DNA from: Tragulus kanchil
Lineage: Eukaryota > Chordata > Mammalia > Artiodactyla > Tragulidae
NCBI GenBank assembly: GCA_022376925.1
Contig: JAIOJX010000032.1
Location: forward strand, 198,024,939-198,088,938
Reading direction: 5' to 3'
DNA length: 64,000 bases
A model generated the notes under the pieces. It did not search any database, was not told the origin of the DNA, and was given only the letters and a program-made list of their open reading frames with translations. This document shows, piece after piece, positions 11,626 through 23,605 of this stretch (positions are counted from its first letter, which is position 1; every line of letters starts with the position of its first letter). Both the position numbers and the translations under genes were made by a program.

Positions 11626-12645
11626 TTGAACATATCAACTGCTCAGTCACTGTGACCTTCCCCTCCCCAAAGAAATTTAACCTGGAAGGTCTATTCTAGT
11701 AAAAAAATTGGATGATGCCATACCATATCATTTGCCATACATTTCTTCCTATCTATTTATTTATCTATCTGTCTAAAACCAACTTATGGTAATTACTGAC
11801 CAATTGGGGGATAGAGATATGCCAAAAAACTCCCTAAATACTACACTCTTAGAAACCCAGAAAATATTGTTTTTTCATAGACATTTCATCTACCACTGTA
11901 TTTCCTTAGAACTTCTCAAAATAGTAGGCTTTCTTTACATTTGAGGAATTTAACTTTTTCAAAGAAGATATGAAAGTAGTTGTAAATTCTTTATGAATAT
12001 TAATTATTGGCCTAGAATGGAATCCAGTGGAATTTCTGGTCCACCTGTAATATTTTCAGTCCCTAAGGACAGATTTTTTCCCCATTAACTTCTCAAATAG
12101 ACTCTAGGATCAGACATGATAATGTCTCTGTTTTTGTAATAGGATAGAACTAAAAGCAGATGCTAATAAACTAAAACATTAAAAAAATTCTATTTTATTA
12201 GGTTTTTATTGTACTTAGAAATTAAAGTTGTCTCTTTTTTCTTTCCTTCTCTCCATTCCTTCCTCTTTAGTATAGCATGGTGGTAAAAAAATGATTTCAT
12301 TCATTCTCTGCTTTGTGATATAGGCAACTTCAGCCACCTTGTAACAGAGGGGAAATAGTGCCTCCCTTGCTTTCCTCTTATGTAGGAATTGTTGAAATCA
12401 GTTGTAATAATGTATGTTTTTTTATGCAATAAAAGTGCTAGAAAATTTTCATGTTGATATAGCAATAACAGGGAAATTATTATGTATAACATAAACATTA
12501 AAGTTTCTGTTGGACTATATGTGAAAACAATAAACAGAGTTGACTTTACTTTCTGATTATGTTATTTTGTTATATGAATTGATTCATTTCTAGATCCTAA
12601 TCATTTTGGATGAGGGTGTGAAGACAGGAAGCTATACCTAGAAGC
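11626..12645. other. Unassigned AT-rich intergenic sequence
   Basis: About 1 kb without a recognisable repeat, RNA gene or coding exon. A short tattta/tatc simple stretch lies near 11752-11775. Not duplicated. Confidence 0.5.
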
Positions 12646-12974
12646 ACAAAATTTCCCAACCGTCTGGAAATATTAATGGATTATCATGCCACTTCTTTAC
12701 AAACCTTCATCTAGAAATTCATAAAACAAAATTATGAAAAAGAAGATAACACATTTTTCTAGCTATTATCTTACCCAGGGTGAGGCCCATTCCTATCACT
12801 GTTTTCCCTCAGCTTCTATACTTATATACAATCATAACTGTTACCAAAGCATCAAATGGGCTATCTCACATTTGGGGGAGAAATGACATTAACCGTTGAA
12901 TGTTACAATCATGCACCCCTGACACAGATGAGATTTTCTGTATCTGCAGAAATAATATATGACGTGTTCTGAAG

Positions 12975-13140
12975 TTAGAACAAACTGGTTTTGAGTCACT
13001 GTTCCACTTATCAGCTATGTGACTTTCAGGGTAAATTATTGTCTTTGAATTTCAGCTTCATGAGGATTAAATGAAATGGCATATATCATGTACCCAGGAC
13101 AGTGCTTACAATTTAGGAATTCTGTCAGTGTTAGTTTCTT
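12975..13140 (+). mobile_element. MIR SINE (sense), first copy
   Basis: 'cttatcagctatgtgacttt', 'ttcagcttcatgaggattaa' and 'atgtacccaggacagtgctt' appear in MIR order (core, then the 'aaatgaaat...cagtgc' end). Confidence 0.75.
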
Positions 13141-14100
13141 TTTTCTTAACAGCATCAACATATCTACTTATCTTAAGAGATATAAGTGGTTTGATAAGTT
13201 TAGAATCATGTGAAAATCTATAATACTTATTTTACCTAGGCATAGTGTAAAAATGCATGCTTTTGTCTACATGGATTGAGAGGCTATGAATTTTTTTCCC
13301 AAAAAAGATGCTTGATTAGAAAATCATTTACCTTGCCTAATGCACACACATATGCTATAATTGGATTGATGACTTGCCTCCATAGAAAGGATAAGAGAAA
13401 TTATGGGAGAATATTTTAATGATCTTGCATTAGAAAAAGGCTTTCTTCATATGCCAGCAATTCAGGGATCATAAAAGAAAAGTATGTCATGTTTGGTTAT
13501 ACTAAAATGTAAGACTTTTGAATAGCAAGGTAGATAACTATAAAACAAAGAGTAAACTGTGGAAATTTAATTCAGAAGCAATGCTTATATTCTTAATATG
13601 TAAGGAGCTCCTACGAATCAATCAGAAAAGATAAACAATTTAGTACAAAGTTTTCAAAAGGACAAAAGTCTAGTTTTTTAACTCACTCTTTACACCAAAA
13701 ATTCTTACCTTGGTAATCTTGAGTCCAAATACTGAAAAGTGAGTATTAAACCATCTTTCTGTTTGAATAGGACAAAATTTCCCAACCGACTGGAAATATT
13801 AATGGATTATCATGCCACTTCTTTACAAACCTTCATCTAGAAATTCATAAAACAAAATTATGAAAAAGAAGATAACACATTTTTCTAGCTATTATCTTAC
13901 CCAGGGTGAGGCCCATTCCTATCACTGTTTTCCCTCAGCTTCTATACTTATATACAATCATAACTGTTACCAAAGCATCAAATGGGCTATCTCACATTTG
14001 GGGGAGAAATGACATTAACCGTTGAATGTTACAATCATGCACCCCTGACACAGATGAGATTTTCTGTATCTGCAGAAATAATATATGACGTGTTCTGAAG

Positions 14101-14266
14101 TTAGAACAAACTGGTTTTGAGTCACTGTTCCACTTATCAGCTATGTGACTTTCAGGGTAAATTATTGTCTTTGAATTTCAGCTTCATGAGGATTAAATGA
14201 AATGGCATATATCATGTACCCAGGACAGTGCTTACAATTTAGGAATTCTGTCAGTGTTAGTTTCTT
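14101..14266 (+). mobile_element. MIR SINE (sense), second copy
   Basis: Duplicate of 12975-13140 carried by tandem duplication 5. Confidence 0.75.
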
Positions 14267-14997
14267 TTTTCTTAACAGCATCAACATATCTACTTATCTT
14301 AAGAGATATAAGTGGTTTGATAAGTTTAGAATCATGTGAAAATCTATAATACTTATTTTACCTAGGCATAGTGTAAAAATGCATGCTTTTGTCTACATGG
14401 ATTGAGAGGCTATGAATTTTTTTCCCAAAAAAGATGCTTGATTAGAAAATCATTTACCTTGCCTAATGCACACACATATGCTATAATTGGATTGATGACT
14501 TGCCTCCATAGAAAGGATAAGAGAAATTATGGGAGAATATTTTAATGATCTTGCATTAGAAAAAGGCTTTCTTCATATGCCAGCAATTCAGGGATCATAA
14601 AAGAAAAGTATGTCATGTTTGGTTATACTAAAATGTAAGACTTTTGAATAGCAAGGTAGATAACTATAAAACAAAGAGTAAACTGTGGAAATTTAATTCA
14701 GAAGCAATGCTTATATTCTTAATATGTAAGGAGCTCCTACGAATCAATCAGAAAAGATAAACAATTTAGTACAAAGTTTTCAAAAGGACAAAAGTCTAGT
14801 TTTTTAACTCACTCTTTACACCAAAAATTCTTACCTTGGTAATCTTGAGTCCAAATACTGAAAAGTGAGTATTAAACCATCTTTCTGTTTGAATAGGAAA
14901 ACAATGGACCTATATTAGGACATTGTACTTTGACTCATTTTGCATGAATGAATTTTCTTAATTGGCTAAGTATTCAGAACCTGAGTGTGTGTGTGTG

Positions 14998-15209
14998 TGC
15001 TCAGTCATATCCGACTCTTTGTAACCCCATGGACTGTAGCTCTCCAGGCTCCTCTGTACATGGAATTTTCCAAGCAAGAACATTGAAAAGGGAGAGGGTG
15101 GTTATTTCCATCTCCAGGGAATCTTCCTGACCCAGGGATTGAACCTGCCTTTCTTTCATCTCCTGCATTGGCAGGCAGATTCTTTACCACTGTACCATCT
15201 GGGATGCTC
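14998..15209 (-). mobile_element. Bov-tA SINE (antisense), first copy
   Basis: Near full length. Plus-strand landmarks: 'tgctcagtcatatccgactc', 'aaccccatggactgtagc', 'caagcaagaacattgaaaag', 'gacccagggattgaacctgc' (internal RNA polymerase III box region in antisense) and 'ttctttaccactgtaccatc'. A TG run flanks it at 14985-14999. Confidence 0.92.
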
Positions 15210-15386
15210 ATTTGTACTCATAAGTTTCCTAAAAATATTGTTTAAAAATTCTAATTTTCAAAAATTGTGATGTTTTTAAGCATCTCTGTTTACTCTGCCT
15301 TCTTTGTCAGAACATTAGGGAACAGACACTGAACTCTTTCTTGATAACTTAATCATTAAGAACATTGAGTTTTGTACTCTATTATG

Positions 15387-15480
15387 TTGTTGTTTAGTCA
15401 CTAAGTCTCTTTTGACCCTATGGACTGTTGCTCACCAAGATTCTCTATCTTTCACTATCTCCCAGGGTTTGCTCATGTCC
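15387..15480 (-). mobile_element. BovB LINE 3' terminal fragment (antisense), first copy
   Basis: 'ttgttgtttagtcactaagt', 'ctatggactgttgctcacca' and 'ttcactatctcccagggttt' give the junction of the SINE-like tail and the ORF end that is seen in BovB (RTE-clade LINE). About 94 bp only. Confidence 0.75.
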
Positions 15481-16143
15481 ATGTACTCTATTATAATGCA
15501 GTGCACTGAGGTTCGAAAGGCTGTTTACCTCTGTGCTTGTTAGGTTCAGATTGCTATGCATTTTGAATTATTAGGAAGATATTAAGGCTGGCAACAAAAG
15601 ACAATTATATTAATTAAAATTACCCTTGAAAATCCCTTAGGAAGTTTCTGCTATGGAGATCAATGTACAATATTAGGAAATCCAGAATATTTTCTCCTAA
15701 TCATTGGAAGGGATTGCTGTTTCTCTGACTGAACCTCACATAAGGTCATTGGTTCACTATGTGATATCAGGTCTTGTGGAGAAAAAAAATCTGTATTTAT
15801 TTAAATCCGTATTTAAATCCATTTATACCTTGTGTGAATGTGATTATATCCTTAAACCTATCCTATGAAAAGTAAATATTTTATATCCACTTTACAAGTG
15901 GGGACAAGGAGGTTTTGAAAATGAAATTCCTTACCAAATAATGCATAGGCTTATACTCACTCTTTACACCAAAAATTCTTACCTTGGTAATCTTGAGTCC
16001 AAATACTGAAAAGTGAGTATTAAACCATCTTTCTGTTTGAATAGGAAAACAATGGACCTATATTAGGACATTGTACTTTGACTCATTTTGCATGAATGAA
16101 TTTTCTTAATTGGCTAAGTATTCAGAACCTGAGTGTGTGTGTG

Positions 16144-16355
16144 TGCTCAGTCATATCCGACTCTTTGTAACCCCATGGACTGTAGCTCTCCAGGCTCCTC
16201 TGTACATGGAATTTTCCAAGCAAGAACATTGAAAAGGGAGAGGGTGGTTATTTCCATCTCCAGGGAATCTTCCTGACCCAGGGATTGAACCTGCCTTTCT
16301 TTCATCTCCTGCATTGGCAGGCAGATTCTTTACCACTGTACCATCTGGGATGCTC
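16144..16355 (-). mobile_element. Bov-tA SINE (antisense), second copy
   Basis: Duplicate of 14998-15209 carried by tandem duplication 6. Confidence 0.92.
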
Positions 16356-16532
16356 ATTTGTACTCATAAGTTTCCTAAAAATATTGTTTAAAAATTCTAA
16401 TTTTCAAAAATTGTGATGTTTTTAAGCATCTCTGTTTACTCTGCCTTCTTTGTCAGAACATTAGGGAACAGACACTGAACTCTTTCTTGATAACTTAATC
16501 ATTAAGAACATTGAGTTTTGTACTCTATTATG

Positions 16533-16626
16533 TTGTTGTTTAGTCACTAAGTCTCTTTTGACCCTATGGACTGTTGCTCACCAAGATTCTCTATCTTTCA
16601 CTATCTCCCAGGGTTTGCTCATGTCC
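16533..16626 (-). mobile_element. BovB LINE 3' terminal fragment (antisense), second copy
   Basis: Duplicate of 15387-15480 carried by tandem duplication 6. Confidence 0.75.
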
Positions 16627-17117
16627 ATGTACTCTATTATAATGCAGTGCACTGAGGTTCGAAAGGCTGTTTACCTCTGTGCTTGTTAGGTTCAGATTGC
16701 TATGCATTTTGAATTATTAGGAAGATATTAAGGCTGGCAACAAAAGACAATTATATTAATTAAAATTACCCTTGAAAATCCCTTAGGAAGTTTCTGCTAT
16801 GGAGATCAATGTACAATATTAGGAAATCCAGAATATTTTCTCCTAATCATTGGAAGGGATTGCTGTTTCTCTGACTGAACCTCACATAAGGTCATTGGTT
16901 CACTATGTGATATCAGGTCTTGTGGAGAAAAAAAAAAAATCTGTATTTATTTAAATCCGTATTTAAATCCATTTATACCTTGTGTGAATGTGCTGATTAT
17001 ATCCTTAAACCTATCCTATGAAAAGTAAATATTTTATATCCACTTTACAAGTGGGGACAAGGAGGTTTTGAAAAATGAAATTCCTTACCAAATAATGCAT
17101 AGGTGATAACATATGGG

Positions 17118-17311
17118 GAAGCTTCCCAGGTGGTGCTAGTGGTAAAGAACTCATCTGCCAACTCAAGTGATGTAAGAGACATGGGTTTGATCCCTGGGTT
17201 GGGAAAATACTCATGGCAACTCACTCCATTTTTCTTTCCTGGAGATCCAATGGACTGAAGAGCCTGGCATAGGGTCACAAAGAGTGGGACACAATTAAAC
17301 ACACATGTAAA
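17118..17311 (+). mobile_element. Bov-tA SINE (sense) with target-site duplication, first copy
   Basis: 'aagcttcccaggtggtgcta', 'ggtttgatccctgggttggg', 'ggagatccaatggactgaag' and 'gtcacaaagagtgggacaca' are in Bov-tA order. A 13-bp direct repeat 'gataacatatggg' flanks it at 17105-17117 and 17312-17324, marking the insertion boundaries. Confidence 0.9.
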
Positions 17312-18217
17312 GATAACATATGGGAGAGCCTGTGATTTTGATTAAAATCAATCCTATGTTATACCCAATTTCTTAGAACTGCACATTAAATAAAACGGTT
17401 CTGAGTGAGAGTCCAGTACATTCTTAACTGAATGATTGAAGTTTTAGATATTAGCTTTGGCAGTGAATGTATATTAGCTCTTCAGAGGTACAACTGTCTT
17501 CTACTTCTCATCTGCATTCTGCCTAGGTGAGGTATTACTCTGCATATCTGCAGACATGATAAGTAAAGTATAAAGTACCACAGTTTCCAAAGATAGGTTT
17601 TTGATCATGTATGCTACTTGCCACACTGATATTAGAGCAAACATATTATGATTGAGCAACAAATTTAAACAATTTAGTTTTGCATTTCACCTCTCTGTAG
17701 TTTCATTGTCCTCATGAATCTTTCATCATGCCTGAGAATTGGGAAATAAAGTTGAACATTTCAGAGAAGGAAGCTTTCCTGGGAGAGATCTCTATAATCA
17801 GTTGATGAAATGAATGCAATTGGCTATGTATGATGGAACTCCTACATGTACGTACCACAGAAAACCCTGAGTAAGGGAGAACAATCCCACCACAGCATGT
17901 TTACCATTTATTCATTATTGCACAGACTTCAACACTATGGAGTCAAAAATAAATTTGAAGGGATTGCTGTTTCTCTGACTGAACCTCACATAAGGTCATT
18001 GGTTCACTATGTGATATCAGGTCTTGTGGAGAAAAAAAATCTGTATTTATTTAAATCCGTATTTAAATCCATTTATACCTTGTGTGAATGTGCTGATTAT
18101 ATCCTTAAACCTATCCTATGAAAAGTAAATATTTTATATCCACTTTACAAGTGGGGACAAGGAGGTTTTGAAAAATGAAATTCCTTACCAAATAATGCAT
18201 AGGTGATAACATATGGG

Positions 18218-18411
18218 GAAGCTTCCCAGGTGGTGCTAGTGGTAAAGAACTCATCTGCCAACTCAAGTGATGTAAGAGACATGGGTTTGATCCCTGGGTT
18301 GGGAAAATACTCATGGCAACTCACTCCATTTTTCTTTCCTGGAGATCCAATGGACTGAAGAGCCTGGCATAGGGTCACAAAGAGTGGGACACAATTAAAC
18401 ACACATGTAAA
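18218..18411 (+). mobile_element. Bov-tA SINE (sense) with target-site duplication, second copy
   Basis: Duplicate of 17118-17311 with the same flanking 13-bp repeats (18205-18217 and 18412-18424), carried by tandem duplication 7. Confidence 0.9.
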
Positions 18412-19054
18412 GATAACATATGGGAGAGCCTGTGATTTTGATTAAAATCAATCCTATGTTATACCCAATTTCTTAGAACTGCACATTAAATAAAACGGTT
18501 CTGAGTGAGAGTCCAGTACATTCTTAACTGAATGATTGAAGTTTTAGATATTAGCTTTGGCAGTGAATGTATATTAGCTCTTCAGAGGTACAACTGTCTT
18601 CTACTTCTCATCTGCATTCTGCCTAGGTGAGGTATTACTCTGCATATCTGCAGACATGATAAGTAAAGTATAAAGTACCACAGTTTCCAAAGATAGGTTT
18701 TTGATCATGTATGCTACTTGCCACACTGATATTAGAGCAAACATATTATGATTGAGCAACAAATTTAAACAATTTAGTTTTGCATTTCACCTCTCTGTAG
18801 TTTCATTGTCCTCATGAATCTTTCATCATGCCTGAGAATTGGGAAATAAAGTTGAACATTTCAGAGAAGGAAGCTTTCCTGGGAGAGATCTCTATAATCA
18901 GTTGATGAAATGAATGCAATTGGCTATGTATGATGGAACTCCTACATGTACGTACCACAGAAAACCCTGAGTAAGGGAGAACAATCCCACCACAGCATGT
19001 TTACCATTTATTCATTATTGCACAGTCCTTGACTTCAACACTATGGAGTCAAAA

Positions 19055-19663
19055 ATAATGATAAGACAAGTGTTAAGGTAAGGCCCTGAGAAACAGGAAA
19101 TTTTATATAAATCCCTTTTGTGATTGTGACTTACTTAATGTTTCTCAGTTCTTTCAAAGAGGAGATGAGCTAAAGAATTGTTTTCCAAACCTTACTTCAA
19201 GCAATTAACTCTAGTACTTACTTGATTTTGAACAGCCAAGGGTTGTTTTTTTTTTTTTTTTAATACTATACTTTCTTGTTGCCTGTTATGGAGAATCAGT
19301 GATATAAATTATAAGGCCTTTATTTTTCTGACTGTCATAGGGGTTAAGGTACAATTTGAGGGTCGTTCCTGAGGCAGAGTTAAAGTTTTCAGTATTCTAA
19401 AGGGGAAATGTATTTGAAGATCCTGAAAAAATTGGGAAAGGAAAAGAGTCAAAAGGCTGGGCAGTGTGTTGTAAAAGAGAAGAGGAAGAAAAATCATGTG
19501 ATTTGGAAAAGAAAAGAAGTATCTAATGGGAACCTTTACATGTTTTAGAGGAATATGCAATTTAAACCTCTTTCTCCATATTCCCTACAAAATCTTCAGT
19601 AAAATCTGCACCATTCATGAATGCTTTGGTGTAGATGCATTCTTTAGAAGTACAACGAAACAC
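19055..19663. other. Unassigned intergenic sequence with poly-T run
   Basis: A T run at 19245-19261 is the only notable element. No gene, exon or named repeat recognised. Confidence 0.5.
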
Positions 19664-19967
19664 AGGCATATCTCTAGTACCTGTAACAGCATGGTACAGA
19701 GCTGGTGCATTTGAGAACATCTGAGTCACTCTCTGCTTTTCCCTGTCTTTTTTCTCTGGTACTGCTTGTTCTCAGAGACTTCTTTTACAAAGAACAAGCT
19801 TCCTCATTCATAGTTACTTAATATACCCAGATTTGATGCCACCTTAGAGTTTGGCTGTCAATGAGAGGACAGTCTAATTATAGTAGCAGAAATTGCTACT
19901 GGCTCTAGAAAGATGCATAGGATAATAGTATAATGAAACAAGATCCATGTCGTTTTTTAGTTGGATC

Positions 19968-20050
19968 AAGGTTGTGTCGTTATTTGTAGTGTGACCTCAA
20001 TCAACTTAGGTAACTTCTCTAAAACTTTGGTGTTCTCATCCATCAACCCT
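19968..20050 (+). mobile_element. MIR SINE fragment (sense), first copy
   Basis: 'tgtagtgtgacctcaatcaa', 'cttaggtaacttctctaaaa' and 'ggtgttctcatcc' follow the MIR core. Short and diverged. Confidence 0.55.
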
Positions 20051-20481
20051 CTCCTTGTGGAGTTATGAGAGACTCACAAGAAAGGGAACAGAGATGGAAA
20101 GGCAACAGGTTGAAAGAATGCAACAGAAATCAGCATTGTTTGTTAAAGCTAATGATATTTTTTTTCTTGATTTGAATGAAATAGCAGTCTTCTGGCTAAA
20201 TATTTTGTAGAACCTGGTTAGTTCTATGATATATCAAAAGAAAGATGCAATGTTAATTTTGACAAATGTTAATTTATTCTGTTTTGTAAGAAATTGTGGT
20301 AGTCAAAGAAGTCTTCAGATAGTTTTATATTTCATTATCATCATGAATAGTCAGTTTACATGAGATTCAGATATCTATGATAGAAGATAGTATTGACTGC
20401 CTACCTATGTGTGGAACTCAGTTTTTTTAAAATTATCATTATTCAACTACCAAGAGGATAAACAATTTGCTGGTTTCTTTA

Positions 20482-20559
20482 AGTTTAGCACAGTTTTCTT
20501 GCTCAGTCGTGTCTGACTCTTTGCAATCCCATGGATAGTGGCATGCCAGACTTCCCTGT
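20482..20559 (-). mobile_element. Short Bov-tA fragment with target-site duplication, first copy
   Basis: 'gctcagtcgtgtctgactct', 'ttgcaatcccatggatagtg' and 'gcatgccagacttccctgtc' are the antisense end of Bov-tA. The 12-bp repeat 'ctggtttcttta' flanks it at 20470-20481 and 20560-20571, so it was inserted as a truncated copy. Confidence 0.8.
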
Positions 20560-21108
20560 CTGGTTTCTTTAGGGACAACTTTTTGGTATTGGAAAATCCA
20601 ACATTTCTGTGCATCACAAAATAGCAATAGAAATATGTTCTATTTGCAAATGTGCCTTTATCTTTAGATTTTTATTATTCAATTAGCATATTGGCTTAGG
20701 GTGCATTTCAACTACTAAAGCAAGTACTACTGAGCCATTTATTAGCCACAGAACATGAAATCACTCATCTCCCAGTGAGTTTCAAAGTCCAGTGAAGTAC
20801 AAAAAGGCATATCTCTAGTACCTGTAACAGCATGGTACAGAGCTGGTGCATTTGAGAACATCTGAGTCACTCTCTGCTTTTCCCTGTCTTTTTTCTCTGG
20901 TACTGCTTGTTCTCAGAGACTTCTTTTACAAAGAACAAGCTTCCTCATTCATAGTTACTTAATATACCCAGATTTGATGCCACCTTAGAGTTTGGCTGTC
21001 AATGAGAGGACAGTCTAATTATAGTAGCAGAAATTGCTACTGGCTCTAGAAAGATGCATAGGATAATAGTATAATGAAACAAGATCCATGTCGTTTTTTA
21101 GTTGGATC

Positions 21109-21191
21109 AAGGTTGTGTCGTTATTTGTAGTGTGACCTCAATCAACTTAGGTAACTTCTCTAAAACTTTGGTGTTCTCATCCATCAACCCT
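21109..21191 (+). mobile_element. MIR SINE fragment (sense), second copy
   Basis: Duplicate of 19968-20050 carried by tandem duplication 8. Confidence 0.55.
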
Positions 21192-21622
21192 CTCCTTGTG
21201 GAGTTATGAGAGACTCACAAGAAAGGGAACAGAGATGGAAAGGCAACAGGTTGAAAGAATGCAACAGAAATCAGCATTGTTTGTTAAAGCTAATGATATT
21301 TTTTTTCTTGATTTGAATGAAATAGCAGTCTTCTGGCTAAATATTTTGTAGAACCTGGTTAGTTCTATGATATATCAAAAGAAAGATGCAATGTTAATTT
21401 TGACAAATGTTAATTTATTCTGTTTTGTAAGAAATTGTGGTAGTCAAAGAAGTCTTCAGATAGTTTTATATTTCATTATCATCATGAATAGTCAGTTTAC
21501 ATGAGATTCAGATATCTATGATAGAAGATAGTATTGACTGCCTACCTATGTGTGGAACTCAGTTTTTTTAAAATTATCATTATTCAACTACCAAGAGGAT
21601 AAACAATTTGCTGGTTTCTTTA

Positions 21623-21700
21623 AGTTTAGCACAGTTTTCTTGCTCAGTCGTGTCTGACTCTTTGCAATCCCATGGATAGTGGCATGCCAGACTTCCCTGT
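21623..21700 (-). mobile_element. Short Bov-tA fragment, second copy
   Basis: Duplicate of 20482-20559 carried by tandem duplication 8, with the same flanking 12-bp repeats. Confidence 0.8.
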
Positions 21701-21938
21701 CTGGTTTCTTTAGGGACAACTTTTTGGTATTGGAAAATCCAACATTTCTGTGCATCACAAAATAGCAATAGAAATATGTTCTATTTGCAAATGTGCCTTT
21801 ATCTTTAGATTTTTATTATTCAATTAGCATATTGGCTTAGGGTGCATTTCAACTACTAAAGCAAGTACTACTGAGCCATTTATTAGCCACAGAACATGAA
21901 ATCACTCATCTCCCCAGTGAGTTTCAAAGTTCCAGTGC

Positions 21939-22702
21939 ATCTGGAACTAGAAAGTGCCAACCAATTTGAAAAGGAAACAATCATTATCTCTTTGCCAATG
22001 TTCTTTCTCTCAATAGTACTGACGATTATAAATAACGTTTTTCCTTTAGCTGTTGCTGGGCAAAAATTTTACCTTCTTTAAATCTTGCTTACACAACAAA
22101 TGTAGTAGTGGTGCTTGAGAAATACAATGGATAATAATGGTTGTTTTGTAGAACTGTCTTTATTGAAGAAAATGGTCACTCCAGTATTTCAACATTTATG
22201 GAATAAATAAGGGGTTACAAGAGAAGTTACTTTCAAGTTTCTTGATTCATGATGCTTGTCTAGTTATTGGGAATATCTTTAAAGTTTCTTTCCCTATTAC
22301 AAGGGATGATCAAAGGCTACATATAACTAGAACTCTGAGCAACCAATATACAATCATTTAGTAAATAAAGAGAAATTAGAAGGCTTATATGATAAAGTAT
22401 TTTTTTCAAGTAGAATTTAAAAATTAACAGGGACCAGATGATAATTAATAGAATCCATTCTTAAGGATGGATGGCCTGATCCAGTAATTTAACAAGCATA
22501 TTTATTCATCTTCAAAGCCAAGGGAAAATGCTTTTGAAACTAGGTCAAAGGGAAAAGTGGTTTTTCTTAGATTCTTGTGTGACCTAATGTTCCTTGACTT
22601 CTATATTGTAGAGTAACAGACCACAACAAAGATACTTTGTGATCTGTTTACATTTGAAAGAGGAACATAAAAGACTTCATTCTGTCAAGTTGGGAATTTA
22701 TG
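21939..22702. other. Unassigned intergenic sequence
   Basis: About 760 bp, AT-rich, not duplicated. No repeat, RNA gene or exon recognised. Confidence 0.5.
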
Positions 22703-22718
22703 TGATTCCAAGATCTTT

Positions 22719-22997
22719 TTTTTTTAATTTTTTTTTTCTTTTCCCCATCATGCCTCTTTTTATTTATATTTATTTTCATCCATCTTTTTATTTGTTGGCA
22801 AGTGTGGGCCCCCCATTGCAATGGCCTCTCTGCAGAGCACCGGCTCTGGGCACATGTCCTCCAGAGTGCTGGGTCACAACTGGACACACCAGTCCAGCCA
22901 CTCCACAGCACATGGAATCTTCTTGGGTCAGGGATCGAACTGGTGCTCCTGGCACTGCAAGGTGGTCTCTTTACCCACTGAACCACCAGGGAAACCC
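22719..22997 (-). mobile_element. CHR-type SINE (antisense) with perfect 16-bp target-site duplication
   Basis: Minus-strand cetartiodactyl tRNA-derived SINE: poly-T (the A tail) at the left, body with 'ttgcaatggcctctctgcag' and 'agagcaccggctctgggcac', tRNA-derived head 'tttacccactgaaccaccag' at the right. The direct repeat 'tgattccaagatcttt' flanks it exactly at 22703-22718 and 22998-23013. The 138-residue and 112-residue open frames across it are SINE read-through, not genes. Confidence 0.92.
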
Positions 22998-23013
22998 TGA
23001 TTCCAAGATCTTT

Positions 23014-23605
23014 AATGACAATAGATTTTCTGACTTTTTTCAGATATTACATTAAGCAATTTTTGATGTATTAAATTGGGATTCTTGCAAACACCATCAA
23101 TCCTTTTTATTAAAAAAGAAAAATCTGTGTTTTTATTAAAAATTGGCTTTGTGATTTTTGGTTTTCAGATATTGTGTATTCTTATGAGTTAGATGTTGTT
23201 ATGTTGATATATAGCCATTTCAAGGGTTAAGCTGCAGTTGACTAGTTGACATAAAATTACATGTGTAGACATGAAATTGAACATCTATGAATTTACATTT
23301 TTTTATTTTCATATTTTGGAGAAAATAAGTTTTTTACATCTTCGGTATTTTTGTAGACTTTAAGTCTTGTGTCCATAAAGGACACATTAAAAAATATCCC
23401 AGGTCATTTCTTCGTATCCCTCCTATGTTTCACAATTGATTGTTTACTACCTTACATGGGTTTGCTATTGCTGAAAACTAACTGATTTTAAAGTACATCT
23501 GTATTTTTCACTTTGAAATATTTAGGTAGCCATTTTTGTCATAATTAATCATAACAGTTTGTATCTAGTGAAAGGCACTGAAGAGTTAACCTCTTATAGA
23601 TTCAA
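23014..23605. other. Unassigned AT-rich intergenic sequence
   Basis: About 590 bp between the CHR SINE and the L1M block, not duplicated and without recognised features. Confidence 0.5.

Larger units (their letters stand above)
12646..14897. repeat. Tandem duplication 5 (shift 1126 bp)
   Basis: Copy A is 12646-13771 and copy B 13772-14897, directly abutting. Only scattered differences are seen (for example 'ccgtctgg' against 'ccgactgg' at the start). The end of copy B overlaps duplication 6, giving about 90 bp in triplicate (13681 / 14807 / 15955). Confidence 0.94.
14807..17103. repeat. Tandem duplication 6 (shift 1146-1148 bp)
   Basis: Copy A is 14807-15949, copy B 15955-17103. The copies differ by a shorter TG run in copy B, a longer A run in copy B (about 16928-16940) and a 3-base difference near 15841 / 16992. 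All are short-indel differences. Confidence 0.93.
16853..19054. repeat. Tandem duplication 7 (shift 1100-1104 bp)
   Basis: Copy A is 16853-17952, copy B 17957-19054. Differences: the A run in copy A is 4 bases longer, and copy A lacks 6 bases near 17925 that copy B has near 19026. With duplication 6, the stretch 15707-15949 / 16853-17103 / 17957-18203 is in triplicate. Confidence 0.93.
19664..21938. repeat. Tandem duplication 8 (shift 1141 bp)
   Basis: Copy A is 19664-20795, copy B 20805-21938. The join 20796-20805 ('aagtacaaaa') is a shortened version of the flank before copy A ('aagtacaacgaaacac', 19649-19664). Copy B end has extra C and T relative to copy A (near 21912 and 21931). Confidence 0.93.

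Noticed and set aside
22639..23055. 138-residue plus-strand and 112-residue minus-strand open frames
   Set aside because: They lie across an antisense CHR SINE; GC-rich SINE bodies often give long spurious frames.
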